Assembly (NCBI RefSeq): GCF_015351105.1
Contig: NZ_JADKRR010000001.1
Coordinates: forward strand, 1,965,069 to 2,029,068
Reading direction: 5' to 3'
Origin: Clavibacter sp. VKM Ac-2872
Lineage (GTDB): Bacteria; Actinomycetota; Actinomycetes; Actinomycetales; Microbacteriaceae
Length of the DNA stretch: 64,000 nucleotides
The notes under the pieces are model-generated. The model was not told where the DNA came from. It worked only from the letters and a program-made list of their open reading frames with translations, and did no database searches. Both the position numbers and the translations under genes were made by a program. This document shows, one piece after another, positions 19,409 through 28,113 of this stretch (its first letter is position 1; every line of letters begins with the position of its first letter).

Positions 19409-19924
19409 TCAGCGGCGACGGGCGAGGAGGCCCGCGAGGTACGACGCCTGCCCGGCGTGCTGCAGGTCGTCGGAGAGCACGCTGACGAGGCGCGCGCCGA
19501 GCGTCACGGGCGGGGTCCAGCCCTCGTCGACCACGCGGTCGAGCTCGGCGTCCTCCAGCCCCGCGAGGTAGGCGATCGTCGCTGACTGCACGGCGTCGAG
19601 ATAGCCGACCAGCAGCTCGGCCGTGACGCCGTCCAGCGCCCCGACGTCCTCGGGTGACTGGCCGTATCCGGTCGCCGACTCCTCGAAGGGGAGGGAGAAC
19701 CGCGCCGCCCATCCCCCGCTCGACCAGGTCTGGACCCGGCCCGCGACGTGGGCGACCTGGGCGTCCTGCACGCGCGCGAGGTGCCAGACGAGCCAGCCGA
19801 TGGAGTTGGCCTCGGGATCCGGGCGGAAGGCCAGCTCGTCGGCGTCGAGGCCGTCGACGGCGTCGCGGACGATCTCGGCGATGCGCCCGTAGGCGTCCAC
19901 GAGCAGATCGGTGGCGGGGGTCAT
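19409..19924 (-). CDS. DinB family protein
   Basis: A 171-residue four-helix-bundle protein with the metal-ligand pattern of DinB-like enzymes: VWHLARVQDAQ (His about 49) and DDLQHAGQASYLAGLL (His about 158). The family includes thiol-dependent transferases that use mycothiol or bacillithiol, but most members are uncharacterised. GAGGAG is placed 7 bases before the ATG. It is convergent with the peroxidase gene and divergent from the YchJ-like gene. Confidence 0.8.
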   Translation of the reverse strand: MTPATDLLVDAYGRIAEIVRDAVDGLDADELAFRPDPEANSIGWLVWHLARVQDAQVAHVAGRVQTWSSGGWAARFSLPFEESATGYGQSPEDVGALDGVTAELLVGYLDAVQSATIAYLAGLEDAELDRVVDEGWTPPVTLGARLVSVLSDDLQHAGQASYLAGLLARRR

Positions 19925-20013
19925 GGTGCGCTCCTCGGGTCGTGGATCGAGCGGGTCCGCGGGTCGGCCGCTCCCCCATCCTGCTCCGGGTCCCGGCGTG
20001 GGAGGCTCGGAGG

Positions 20014-20430
20014 ATGACGCGCCTCTCCCCCGACGCCCCGTGGTCGACCCCCGACGACGATGCGTGGTGCCCGTGCACGAGCGGCGATCCGTTCGGCGCC
20101 TGCTGCGGTCCGCTGCACCGCGGCGACGCGTCCGCCCCGACGGCCGAGCGGCTGATGCGCTCCCGGTTCGCCGCGTACGCGCGGGGCGACGCCGCGTACC
20201 TCGCCCGCAGCTGGCACCCGTCGACGCGCCCCGGGGACATCGACCTCGACCCGTCCGTCCGCTGGTTCCGGCTCACGATCCACCGCAGCTCGCTCGGCGG
20301 TCCCGACGACACGACGGGCGTCGTCGACTTCGAGGCGTCGTTCCGGCACGACGGCGAGCGCGGCAGCCAGCGCGAGGCGAGCCGTTTCGTCCGGCACGCG
20401 GGATCGTGGGTCTACCTCGATGCCCTCTGA
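20014..20430 (+). CDS. YchJ family (UPF0225) protein with SEC-C motif
   Basis: A 138-residue protein beginning with a cysteine-rich SEC-C-like motif (WCPCTSGDPFGACCGPLH; Cys19, Cys21, Cys30, Cys31) that should bind zinc, followed by a cystatin-like/NTF2-like fold with LMRSRFAAYARGDAAYLARSWHP and REASRFVR. Function of the family is unknown. A GGGAGG stands 7 bases before the ATG. It is convergent with dhaM, with only 27 bases between stops. Confidence 0.85.
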   Translation: MTRLSPDAPWSTPDDDAWCPCTSGDPFGACCGPLHRGDASAPTAERLMRSRFAAYARGDAAYLARSWHPSTRPGDIDLDPSVRWFRLTIHRSSLGGPDDTTGVVDFEASFRHDGERGSQREASRFVRHAGSWVYLDAL

Positions 20431-20457
20431 CCGATCACCGCGCGCGGGGGCCGGCCG

Positions 20458-21192
20458 TCAGGCCTCCCCGAACCCCGACTCGATCAGCTCGACCAGCGCG
20501 GTCACCGCCTCCTCGGCGTCGTCGCCCGTCGCCTCGATGACGACGTGCGCTCCGCGGGTCAGCCCGAGGGCCATGACGCCGAGCAGCGACGCGGCGTTCT
20601 GGCCGTTGACGGTGACGGCCGCCGAATAGGCGGATGCGCGCGTGACGAAGTCGGCCGCCGGCCGCGCGTGCAGGCCGTCGCGATTGACCAGCGTGGCCTC
20701 GCCGCGGACGGTGCCCGTCCCGGTGATCGGCGCGGGCTCGGTGCCGTCGGCGCGCGGATCCCGCGCGAGGCCCGCGTCGGAGTCCTCCGCGGCGTCGGCC
20801 CCGGCAGCCGAGGCGGCGGCCCCGGCGACGTCCTCGAGCGATCCGCCCGTCTCGGCGGCCACCGCGGCGGCGACCGCGCCCTCCACCAGCGGCGCGCGCA
20901 CCACGACGACCCGCGCGGCGGCGTCCTCGTCGAGCATGTCGACGGCGGTCTCGGCCGTGAGGTACGCGGATCCCAGGTCGGCGAGCACGACGACGCCGTC
21001 GCCGCCCTCCGCCGCGGCGAGCGCCGCGGACACCACGTCGAAGCTCGTGCCGATGCCCGCGTCGTCGCGCGTGCCGTCGCCGGACCCGCCCGCGGGCACG
21101 AGGGCGACGGTCGGCGCCATCTGGCGTGCGAGGTCGACGAGCCCGTGCGCGATCAGCGCGCTGTGGGAGACGAGGACGAGGCCGACGCTCAC
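20458..21192 (-). CDS. dhaM: DhaM: dihydroxyacetone kinase phosphotransfer subunit fused to HPr
   Basis: Carries phosphate from the PTS to DhaL. Residues 1-130 are a mannose-type EIIA domain with phospho-His10 in VLVSHSALIAHGL; after a variable alanine-rich linker, residues 160-244 are an HPr domain with phospho-His175 in NRDGLHARPAADF and ASLLGVMALG. Enterobacterial DhaM continues into an EI-like domain, which is missing here, so general Enzyme I must phosphorylate the HPr part. The GTG start overlaps the dhaL stop by four bases (GTGA). Confidence 0.92.
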   Translation of the reverse strand: MSVGLVLVSHSALIAHGLVDLARQMAPTVALVPAGGSGDGTRDDAGIGTSFDVVSAALAAAEGGDGVVVLADLGSAYLTAETAVDMLDEDAAARVVVVRAPLVEGAVAAAVAAETGGSLEDVAGAAASAAGADAAEDSDAGLARDPRADGTEPAPITGTGTVRGEATLVNRDGLHARPAADFVTRASAYSAAVTVNGQNAASLLGVMALGLTRGAHVVIEATGDDAEEAVTALVELIESGFGEA

Positions 21193-21842
21193 GAGGCCGC
21201 TCCCTCGGAGGCGCGGGCCGTCGCGGCCGCGGCGCGCAGGATGAGCGCGGACGACTGCGCGCCCGGATCGCGGTGGCCGATCGCACGGTCGCCCAGGTAT
21301 GAGGCGCGTCCCTTCCGCGCCACGAGCGGCTCCGTCGCCTCCGCCCCGCGCGCGGCAGCGTCGGCGGCGGCCTCGAGGGCGTCGGCCGGGCCGGATCCCG
21401 CGTCGGCGGCCGCGCGCGCGGCCTCGGCGGCGGGACCCCACGCATCCACCATCGTCTTGTCGCCCCGCTCGGCCTTGCCACGGAGGACGATCCCGCCCAC
21501 CGCCGCATCGAGGAGGTCGGCGATCGCGGAGGCGTCGAGGTCCGGGCGGCCCGCGACGGCCGCCGACGCCTTGAGGAACGCGGTGCCGAGCAGCGGTCCG
21601 GACGCGCCGCCGACGGTGGAGATGAGCGTGGTGGCGACGGTCTTCAGCACGTCGGCGGGAGCGACGTCGGACGCGGTGGCCCGGAGCTTCTCCGTCACGG
21701 CGCCGAATCCGCGGTCGAGGTTCTCGCCGTGGTCGCCGTCGCCGATCTCGCGGTCGAGGGTGATGAGCGCACCGCGCTGGTCGGCGACGACGCGCGCCGC
21801 CTCCGTGATCCAGGCGACGACCCAGTCGGTCCCGAGTGCCAT
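21189..21842 (-). CDS. dhaL: Dihydroxyacetone kinase ADP-binding subunit DhaL
   Basis: Holds the tightly bound ADP that is rephosphorylated by DhaM and then passes phosphate to dihydroxyacetone on DhaK. The 217 residues show the magnesium-binding acidic set LDREIGDGDHGENLDRGF (Asp30, Asp35, Asp37), the nucleotide loop GGASGPLLGT, and RGKAERGDKTMVDAW. Starts three bases after the dhaK stop and overlaps dhaM. Confidence 0.95.
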   Translation of the reverse strand: MALGTDWVVAWITEAARVVADQRGALITLDREIGDGDHGENLDRGFGAVTEKLRATASDVAPADVLKTVATTLISTVGGASGPLLGTAFLKASAAVAGRPDLDASAIADLLDAAVGGIVLRGKAERGDKTMVDAWGPAAEAARAAADAGSGPADALEAAADAAARGAEATEPLVARKGRASYLGDRAIGHRDPGAQSSALILRAAAATARASEGAAS

Positions 21843-21845
21843 GAG

Positions 21846-22847
21846 CTACCTCCCCCACCGCAGCGCGGCGGTCTGCACGGGCGAGTCCCACAGGTCGACG
21901 AGCTCGTCGTCGAGCAGGAGCACCGTGAGGGACAGTCCCTCCATGTCGAGGGCCGTCACGTAGTCTCCCACGAGGCTGCGCGCGACCGTCAGGCCGGCCT
22001 CCTCGAGCACGGCGGCCGCGCGGCGGTAGGCGATGTAGAGCTCGGACAGCGGGGTCGCGCCCATGCCGTTCACGAGCAGCAGCACGCGGCTGCCGGCTGG
22101 CGCGGCCAGGTCCTCGAGGACGGGATCGAGGAGGCGCTCGACGATGGCGTCCACGGGCTCGAGCGGCAGCTTGACGCGACCCGGCTCGCCGTGGATCCCG
22201 ATGCCGATCTCCATCTCGTCGTCCTCGAGCGCGAAGCTCGGCTCGCCGGCGTGCGGGACGGTGCACGCGCGGATGGCGACGCCCATGCTCCGCACCCGCC
22301 CGACCACCCGCTCCGCGATCGCCGCGACCGCGTCCAGGTCGTCCCCGCGCTCCGCGGCGGCGCCCGCGATCCGCTCCACGAGCGCGGTTCCCGCGACCCC
22401 GCGGCGCCCGGCGGTGTAGAGGGAGTCGGTGACCGCGACGTCGTCGTCGACCACGACGGTCCGCACCCGCACGCCCTCCGCCTCCGCGAGCTCGGCGGCG
22501 GTCTCGAAGTTGAGGACGTCGCCCGTGTAGTTCTTGACGATGTGCAGCACCCCCGCCCCGCCGTCGACGGCCAGGGTGGCGGCGACGACGGGATCCGGGG
22601 TGGGGCTCGTGAAGACCGGTCCGGGCACGGCGGCGTCGAGCATCCCGTGTCCCACGAACCCGGCGTGGAGCGGCTCGTGACCGCTGCCGCCGCCGCTCAC
22701 GAGCGCGACGCGTCCGGCACGGGTGGGCTCCGCGCGACGGACGAACAGCGGATCCGCGCTCAGGACGACCAGGTCGGGGTGGGCGGCGGCGAAGCCCGCG
22801 AGGGCCTCGTCGGCCACCGCCCTCGGATCGTTGATCAGCTTCTTCAC
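21846..22847 (-). CDS. dhaK: Dihydroxyacetone kinase substrate-binding subunit DhaK
   Basis: Binds dihydroxyacetone covalently through a histidine hemiaminal. I start at the GTG giving KKLINDPRAVADEAL (333 residues, the usual family start), with GAGGAG 6-8 bases upstream; a longer frame to 22946 has no support. Signature stretches are SGGGSGHEPLHAGFVG, IVKNYTGDVLNFETAAE and GIGIHGEPG, whose His219 corresponds to the substrate-linking histidine. First gene of dhaKLM and divergent from glpF. Confidence 0.96.
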   Translation of the reverse strand: MKKLINDPRAVADEALAGFAAAHPDLVVLSADPLFVRRAEPTRAGRVALVSGGGSGHEPLHAGFVGHGMLDAAVPGPVFTSPTPDPVVAATLAVDGGAGVLHIVKNYTGDVLNFETAAELAEAEGVRVRTVVVDDDVAVTDSLYTAGRRGVAGTALVERIAGAAAERGDDLDAVAAIAERVVGRVRSMGVAIRACTVPHAGEPSFALEDDEMEIGIGIHGEPGRVKLPLEPVDAIVERLLDPVLEDLAAPAGSRVLLLVNGMGATPLSELYIAYRRAAAVLEEAGLTVARSLVGDYVTALDMEGLSLTVLLLDDELVDLWDSPVQTAALRWGR

Positions 22848-22891
22848 GGCCGGCTCCTCGCGGGTCTCGGGCGACCGGACGACAGCCGCGC

Positions 22892-22904
22892 ATCCGAGCC
22901 GGAT
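22892..22904. promoter_or_regulatory. Inverted repeat upstream of dhaK (candidate operator)
   Basis: atccg-agc-cggat is a perfect 5+3+5 repeat, 45 bases before the dhaK start. The ATCCG/CGGAT half-sites also occur in the glpD promoter repeat at 16927-16950. ATCCG is a frequent word in this GC-rich DNA, so this is weak evidence. Confidence 0.25.
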
Positions 22905-23058
22905 CGAGGACGGGACTCGGTCGGCGGCGACTCGGGTGTAGCGCAAACCTACGCCCGGGCCGACGCGTTCCGACAGCCCTCCGCAGACCCTCCCGCGGGG
23001 GCAGGGATCCGCGTCGCGCAGCGGCCAGGGGCGACGGGACCCACCACTCCACCGGCAC

Positions 23059-23064
23059 TAGATT
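23059..23064 (+). promoter_or_regulatory. Candidate -10 element of glpF-glpK
   Basis: TAGATT, one of few AT-rich spots in the 283-base dhaK-glpF interval, would give a leader of about 60 bases. No -35 match is seen at 17 bases upstream. The rest of the interval shows no gene. Confidence 0.35.
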
Positions 23065-23130
23065 GGACGCACCGCGATGATGCGGCAGAGGTCGTACCCG
23101 CGCCTCGACGAACGATCGGAGCACCACGCA

Positions 23131-23883
23131 GTGGATCTTGGAGTCATATTCCTGTCGGAGACGGTGGGCACCGCCCTGCTCGTCCTCCTCGGATGCGGAG
23201 TCGTGGCGAACGTCGCGCTCATCAAGTCGAAGGGCCTCGCCGGCGGCACCCTGATGGTCAACTTCGGCTGGGGCCTCGCGGTCTTCGCCGGTGTCACCGT
23301 CTCGTACGCGTCCGGCGCCCACCTCAACCCGGCGGTCACGCTCGGCCTCCTCGCCGCCGGCAAGATCGACGACGTCGCGAGCGTCCCGGTCTACATCCTC
23401 GCCCAGATGGTCGGCGCGATCATCGGCGCGGTCTTCTGCTGGCTCGCCTACAAGCAGCACTTCGACGAGGAGCCCGACGCGGCCACCAAGCTCGGCGTGT
23501 TCTCGACGGGCCCGTCCATCCGCAACTACGCCTGGAACCTCGTCACGGAGATCATCGGCACGTTCGTGCTCGTCATCGTGATCCTCGGCTTCAGCCTCGC
23601 GAACAACCCCGACCCCGACGCGTCCACCCCCGCCGGCCTCTCGGCCCTCGGCGCGATCCCCGTCGCGCTCCTCGTGGTCGGCATCGGCGCGTCCCTCGGC
23701 GGCCCGACCGGCTACGCCATCAACCCGGCCCGGGACCTCGGACCCCGCATCGCGCACGCGTTCCTCCCCATCAAGGGCAAGGGCTCGAGCGACTGGTCCT
23801 ACGCGTGGGTCCCGGTCGTCGGACCCGCCATCGGCGGACTGCTCGCCGGCCTCGCGTCCTACGCGCTGCTCCCCATCCTCTAG
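23131..23883 (+). CDS. glpF: Glycerol uptake facilitator
   Basis: Membrane channel for glycerol. The 250 residues have six predicted membrane segments and both half-helix motifs: AHLNPAVT (NPA at 66-68) and [13 protein letters not shown] (NPA at 198-200). Aspartate after NPAR is the hallmark of glycerol channels as opposed to water-only aquaporins. I start at GTG ([13 protein letters not shown]); a start at 23077 would add 18 polar residues. glpK follows after 28 bases, so the two are probably one transcript. Confidence 0.93.
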   Translation: MDLGVIFLSETVGTALLVLLGCGVVANVALIKSKGLAGGTLMVNFGWGLAVFAGVTVSYASGAHLNPAVTLGLLAAGKIDDVASVPVYILAQMVGAIIGAVFCWLAYKQHFDEEPDAATKLGVFSTGPSIRNYAWNLVTEIIGTFVLVIVILGFSLANNPDPDASTPAGLSALGAIPVALLVVGIGASLGGPTGYAINPARDLGPRIAHAFLPIKGKGSSDWSYAWVPVVGPAIGGLLAGLASYALLPIL

Positions 23884-23911
23884 ATCCCCCACACCTCATA
23901 GGAGAGACCAC

Positions 23912-25429
23912 ATGAGCGAGAAGTACATCGTCGCCATCGACCAGGGCACCACCAGCACGCGTGCCATCGTCTTCGACCACAGCGGATCCATCGTGTCCAC
24001 CGGCCAGCTCGAGCACGAGCAGATCTTCCCCCGCGCCGGCTGGGTCGAGCACGACCCCATGGAGATCTGGCGCAACACGCGCGAGGTCATCGGCCAGGCG
24101 CTGTCCAAGGCCGACATCACGCGCCACGACGTCGAGGCCGTGGGCATCACCAACCAGCGCGAGACCGCCGTCGTGTGGGACCGCACCACCGGCAAGCCCG
24201 TCTACAACGCCATCGTCTGGCAGGACACGCGCACCCAGAAGATCGTCGACCGCCTCGCGGCAGACGGCGGCGTCGAGCGGTTCAAGCCCACCGTCGGGCT
24301 CCCGCTCGCCACCTACTTCTCGGGCACGAAGATCGTCTGGATCCTCGAGAACGTCGACGGCGCCCGCGAGAAGGCGGAGGCCGGCGACCTCATGTTCGGC
24401 ACGACCGACACGTGGGTCCTCTGGAACCTCACCGGCGGCACCGACGGCGGCGTGCACGTCACGGACGTGACCAACGCGTCCCGCACGCTCTTCATGGACC
24501 TCGAGACGCTCCAGTGGGACGACGAGATCCTCACGGCGTTCGACGTGCCGCGCTCGATGCTCCCCGAGATCAAGAGCTCCTCGGAGGTCTACGGCGTCGT
24601 CGAGTCGTCCAGCCTCCTGCGCGAGGTCCCCATCGCGGGCATCCTCGGCGACCAGCAGGCGGCCACCTTCGGCCAGGCCGCGTTCGACCAGGGCGAGTCG
24701 AAGAACACGTACGGCACCGGCAACTTCCTGATCTTCAACACCGGCACCGACATCATCCACTCGCAGAACGGCCTCCTCACCACGCTCGGCTACAAGCTGG
24801 GCGATGCGGAGCCGCACTACGCGCTCGAGGGCTCGATCGCCGTCACCGGCTCGCTCGTGCAGTGGATGCGCGACAACCTCGGCCTCGTGTCGAGCGCCGC
24901 GGAGATCGAGACCCTCGCCGCCACGGTCGAGGACAACGGCGGCGTGTACTTCGTCCCCGCGTTCTCCGGATTGTTCGCGCCGTACTGGCGCTCGGACGCG
25001 CGCGGTGCGCTCGTGGGCCTCACGCGCTTCGTCAACAAGGGCCACATCGCCCGCGCCGCGCTGGAGGCCACGGCCTTCCAGACGCGCGAGGTGCTCGACG
25101 CGGTCAACGCCGACTCCGGCGTCGACCTCACCGAGCTCAAGGTCGACGGCGGCATGATCGCCAACAACCTGCTCATGCAGTTCCAGGCGGACATCCTCGG
25201 CGTGCCCGTCGTCCGCCCCGTCGTCGCGGAGACCACCGCGCTCGGCGCCGCGTACGCCGCGGGCCTCGCCGTCGGGTTCTGGAAGGACCTCGACGACCTC
25301 CGCCAGAACTGGCAGGAGGACAGCCGCTGGACGCCGGACATGGACGACGCCGAGCGCGAGCGCCAGCTGCGTCTCTGGAAGAAGGCCGTGACGAAGACCT
25401 TCGACTGGGTCGACGACGACGTGCAGTAG
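23912..25429 (+). CDS. glpK: Glycerol kinase
   Basis: Phosphorylates glycerol to glycerol 3-phosphate with ATP. The 505 residues begin with the phosphate-binding loop [15 protein letters not shown] and contain [26 protein letters not shown] and the C-terminal [20 protein letters not shown] signature of the FGGY family. AGGAGAG lies 4-6 bases before the ATG. It lies directly downstream of glpF and has a strong hairpin after it. Confidence 0.97.
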   Translation: MSEKYIVAIDQGTTSTRAIVFDHSGSIVSTGQLEHEQIFPRAGWVEHDPMEIWRNTREVIGQALSKADITRHDVEAVGITNQRETAVVWDRTTGKPVYNAIVWQDTRTQKIVDRLAADGGVERFKPTVGLPLATYFSGTKIVWILENVDGAREKAEAGDLMFGTTDTWVLWNLTGGTDGGVHVTDVTNASRTLFMDLETLQWDDEILTAFDVPRSMLPEIKSSSEVYGVVESSSLLREVPIAGILGDQQAATFGQAAFDQGESKNTYGTGNFLIFNTGTDIIHSQNGLLTTLGYKLGDAEPHYALEGSIAVTGSLVQWMRDNLGLVSSAAEIETLAATVEDNGGVYFVPAFSGLFAPYWRSDARGALVGLTRFVNKGHIARAALEATAFQTREVLDAVNADSGVDLTELKVDGGMIANNLLMQFQADILGVPVVRPVVAETTALGAAYAAGLAVGFWKDLDDLRQNWQEDSRWTPDMDDAERERQLRLWKKAVTKTFDWVDDDVQ

Positions 25430-25445
25430 ACCGCACCCGCACGAT

Positions 25446-25482
25446 CCGCGCGCCCCGTCAGCACCGCTGGCGGGGCGCGCGG
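25446..25482. terminator. Hairpin terminator between glpK and the SRAP gene
   Basis: A 17-base stem (ccgcgcgccccgtcagc with one G-U pair) around an ACC loop, in the 90 bases between the convergent stops of glpK and the SRAP gene; it could serve both. Confidence 0.7.
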
Positions 25483-25519
25483 CGCATCCGGCGGCCGTCC
25501 GGGGGAGCTCGCCGCGTCG

Positions 25520-26266
25520 TCAGAGCAGCGTCGGCTGCCCGTCGTCGGTGGATCCCGCGTCGAGGGGCGCCAGGAGGTCGGGCCCGTCGTTCCGCACGCT
25601 GTTGACGCGCGTCGACACGAGCCGCGGCACGAGGTGGGGCTCCGGCAGCGAGCCGAGCAGGTGCCGCACGTTCTCGACCCCCGTCGTGCCGGCGTCCAGC
25701 CAGTCGTCCAGGCGGTCGCGCGGCACGATCACGGGCGTGCGGTCGTGGATGCGCCCGAGCGCGTCGCTCGCGGCGGACGTGATGATGGCGAGGCTCCGCA
25801 GCCATGCGCCGGGCTCCCCCTCCGGGACGGCGGGATCCCTCCAGTGCTCGTACACGGCGGCGAACGCCAGCGCCTGATCGTCCTCGCCGTGCAGGTAGAC
25901 GGGCTGCTTGCCGGACGCGGTCGCCTGCCACTCGTAGTACCCGTCAGCTGGCACGACGGCCCGTCGCGTGAGCACGGCCCTGCGGAACGTCGGCTTCTCC
26001 GTCACGGTCTCGACGCGCGCGTTGATGAGCGGGGCGCCCTGCACCACCTTCGCCCACGGCGGGACGATCCCCCACCGCGCTGCGGTCAGGACCCGGCGGA
26101 CCGCGCCGTCCGCGTCGCCGTGCGGACGCCGGTCGGCGACCATGCGGACGGTGCTCGTCGGGGCGACGTTCCACGAGGGGGCCGGGTCGTCGCCCTCGAC
26201 GTCGTCCACGGACCAGTCGCCGACGAGGTCGCCCGTCGCCCGCGCCACCACGAATCTCCCGCACAT
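25520..26266 (-). CDS. SOS response-associated peptidase (SRAP/YedK family)
   Basis: Forms a covalent shield on abasic sites in single-stranded DNA. The start was placed so that the catalytic cysteine is residue 2 (CGRFVVAR), which the mechanism requires; frames open upstream would bury it. Other family residues are in SWNVAPTST (Asn33), ADGYYEWQ (Glu) and RIHDRTPVI (His). 248 residues, close to family length. It lies 47 bases after trpD on the same strand; a functional link is not evident. Confidence 0.93.
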   Translation of the reverse strand: MCGRFVVARATGDLVGDWSVDDVEGDDPAPSWNVAPTSTVRMVADRRPHGDADGAVRRVLTAARWGIVPPWAKVVQGAPLINARVETVTEKPTFRRAVLTRRAVVPADGYYEWQATASGKQPVYLHGEDDQALAFAAVYEHWRDPAVPEGEPGAWLRSLAIITSAASDALGRIHDRTPVIVPRDRLDDWLDAGTTGVENVRHLLGSLPEPHLVPRLVSTRVNSVRNDGPDLLAPLDAGSTDDGQPTLL

Positions 26267-26313
26267 GCGTCCATCATCCGCCGCACGCGCGACATCGACC
26301 GGCCGGATGCGGA

Positions 26314-27369
26314 TCAGGCGCGCGTCGCGGCCGCCCACTCCTCGAGCTTCGCGGCGGCGCGGCCGGAGTCCACCGCATCGGCGGCGACGGCGACCTTCTC
26401 CCGCAGCCGACGCGCCATGGGCTGCTGCACGCGCGTCGGATCCCCCATGAGGTCGAAGGCCTCGAGGCCCGCCGCCGCGTTCAGCAGCACGACGTCCCGC
26501 TGCGGACCGGGCTCGCCGGCGAGGACGCGACGGATGACCTCCGCGTTCTCCTCCACCCCGTCGCCGAGGAGCGCCTCGATGGGAGCGCGGGGGATCCCGA
26601 GCTCGAGCGGGTCGAGGTCGTGCTCGGTGACCGCGCCCCGGCTGACCTCCCAGATGTGGCTGTGCCCGGTGGTCGTCAGCTTGTCGATGCCGTCGTCGCC
26701 GCGGTACACGAGCGCTGTCGCGCCGCGGGTCCGGAAGACGCCGACCATGAGCAGGACGCGCGAGAGGTCGGCGACGCCCACCGCGGATGCCTCGGGGCGC
26801 GCCGGGTTGCAGAGCGGCCCGAGCACGTTGAACAGCGTCGAGATGCCGAGCTCGCGCCGGGTCGCCGCGGCGTGACGGAAGCCCGGGTGGAAGAGGGCGG
26901 CGTGGGCGTACGTGATGCCCGTCTCGCGGAGCACCTCCGCCACGCGCTCGGGCGTGATGGTGAGGTCGACCCCGAGCGCCGTCAGCACGTCGGACGCGCC
27001 CGAGGAGGAGCTCGCCCCGCGGTTGCCGTGCTTGATGACGGGGACGCCCGCGGCCGCGGCGATGACCGCGGCCACCGACGAGATGTTGAGGACGGCGCCG
27101 TAAGGGTCGCCTCCCGTCCCCACGATGTCGAGGGCGCGCGGATCCGCGTCGAGCGGCAGCGCCTCCTCGAGGACGGCGTCCCGGAAGCCGACGATCTCGT
27201 CGACCGTCTCCCCCGAGGCGCGCAGCGCGACCAGGAGGCCGCCCAGCTGCGCGGGAGTGGCCTCCCCGCGCATGACCTGGCGCATCGCCCAGGTGGACTC
27301 GGACACCGACAGGTGGCGCCCCTCGATGAGCGTGGTGATGAGCGCGGGCCAGGTCGGGGCGGAGGGCAT
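26314..27369 (-). CDS. trpD: Anthranilate phosphoribosyltransferase
   Basis: Second step of tryptophan synthesis: joins anthranilate to PRPP. The 351 residues contain the PRPP-binding loop DIVGTGGDPYGAVLNIS (about 81-97), KHGNRGASSSSGASDVL and the anthranilate-site FHPGFRHAAATRRELGISTLFNVLGPLCNPA. It is not part of a trp operon here; instead it is divergent from ctaE, an arrangement also known from mycobacteria. Confidence 0.96.
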   Translation of the reverse strand: MPSAPTWPALITTLIEGRHLSVSESTWAMRQVMRGEATPAQLGGLLVALRASGETVDEIVGFRDAVLEEALPLDADPRALDIVGTGGDPYGAVLNISSVAAVIAAAAGVPVIKHGNRGASSSSGASDVLTALGVDLTITPERVAEVLRETGITYAHAALFHPGFRHAAATRRELGISTLFNVLGPLCNPARPEASAVGVADLSRVLLMVGVFRTRGATALVYRGDDGIDKLTTTGHSHIWEVSRGAVTEHDLDPLELGIPRAPIEALLGDGVEENAEVIRRVLAGEPGPQRDVVLLNAAAGLEAFDLMGDPTRVQQPMARRLREKVAVAADAVDSGRAAAKLEEWAAATRA

Positions 27370-27444
27370 GGCGATCAGCCTAACGAGCGGCTGGATCGGA
27401 TCTCACGGGCGGCCGGGTGGGCATCGGGTGTCGTCGGCCTAGGT

Positions 27445-27450
27445 CATAAT
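27445..27450 (+). promoter_or_regulatory. -10 element of the ctaE-qcrCAB operon
   Basis: CATAAT (5/6 to consensus) ends 7 bases before a GTG codon that begins the conserved N-terminus of CtaE. That spacing puts transcription start on or next to the start codon, as in leaderless messages. No -35 match is visible. Confidence 0.5.
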
Positions 27451-27457
27451 GGAACCT

Positions 27458-28087
27458 GTGACGACCACCTCAATCTCCCCAGTATCGACCGCGCCGGTGG
27501 TGAACCGGCCGAACACGGTCGCCGTCGGCACCATCGTGTGGCTCGGCAGCGAGGTGATGTTCTTCGCGGGTCTCTTCGCGATCTACTTCACCCTCCGCTC
27601 GACGTCCGGCGCCCTCTGGGAGTTCGAGGCGGGTCGCCTCAACGTGCCCTTCTCCCTCGTGAACACGCTCATCCTCGTGTCGAGCTCGTTCACCTGCCAG
27701 TTCGGCGTGTTCGCGGCCGAGCGCCTCCAGGCTCGCGCCACGGGATGGAAGCCCAGCCAGTGGGGCACGGTCGAGTGGTTCTTCCTCACCTACGCCCTCG
27801 GCGCCATCTTCGTCGTCGGCCAGATCTTCGAGTACGCGACCCTCGTCACCGAGGGGATCACGCTCTCTGGCAACGCCTACGGCTCGGCGTTCTACATGAC
27901 CACGGGCTTCCACGGGCTGCACGTCACCGGCGGCCTCATCGCCTTCCTCCTCGTGATCGGGCGCATCTTCGCCGTCCGCTCCATGGGGCACCGGGAGGCG
28001 ACGAGCGCCATCGTCGTGTCCTACTACTGGCACTTCGTCGACGTGGTCTGGATCGGGCTCTTCCTGGTCATCTACGTCCTCAAATAG
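27458..28087 (+). CDS. ctaE: Cytochrome c oxidase subunit III
   Basis: Membrane subunit of the aa3 terminal oxidase. The 209 residues carry five membrane segments, with the family sequences [29 protein letters not shown]-like [25 protein letters not shown] and [22 protein letters not shown] chose the GTG 7 bases after the -10 box; an ATG at 27449 overlaps that box and is less likely. The gene heads ctaE-qcrC-qcrA-qcrB. Confidence 0.94.
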   Translation: MTTTSISPVSTAPVVNRPNTVAVGTIVWLGSEVMFFAGLFAIYFTLRSTSGALWEFEAGRLNVPFSLVNTLILVSSSFTCQFGVFAAERLQARATGWKPSQWGTVEWFFLTYALGAIFVVGQIFEYATLVTEGITLSGNAYGSAFYMTTGFHGLHVTGGLIAFLLVIGRIFAVRSMGHREATSAIVVSYYWHFVDVVWIGLFLVIYVLK

Positions 28088-28113
28088 CACCGAGCGGGAG
28101 CAACAACCACAGC

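Noticed and set aside
20458-25429. A new glycerol or dihydroxyacetone system
   Set aside because: All parts (GlpF, GlpK, GlpD, DhaK, DhaL, DhaM) are recognisable; only the regulator and the DhaM domain make-up are unusual.
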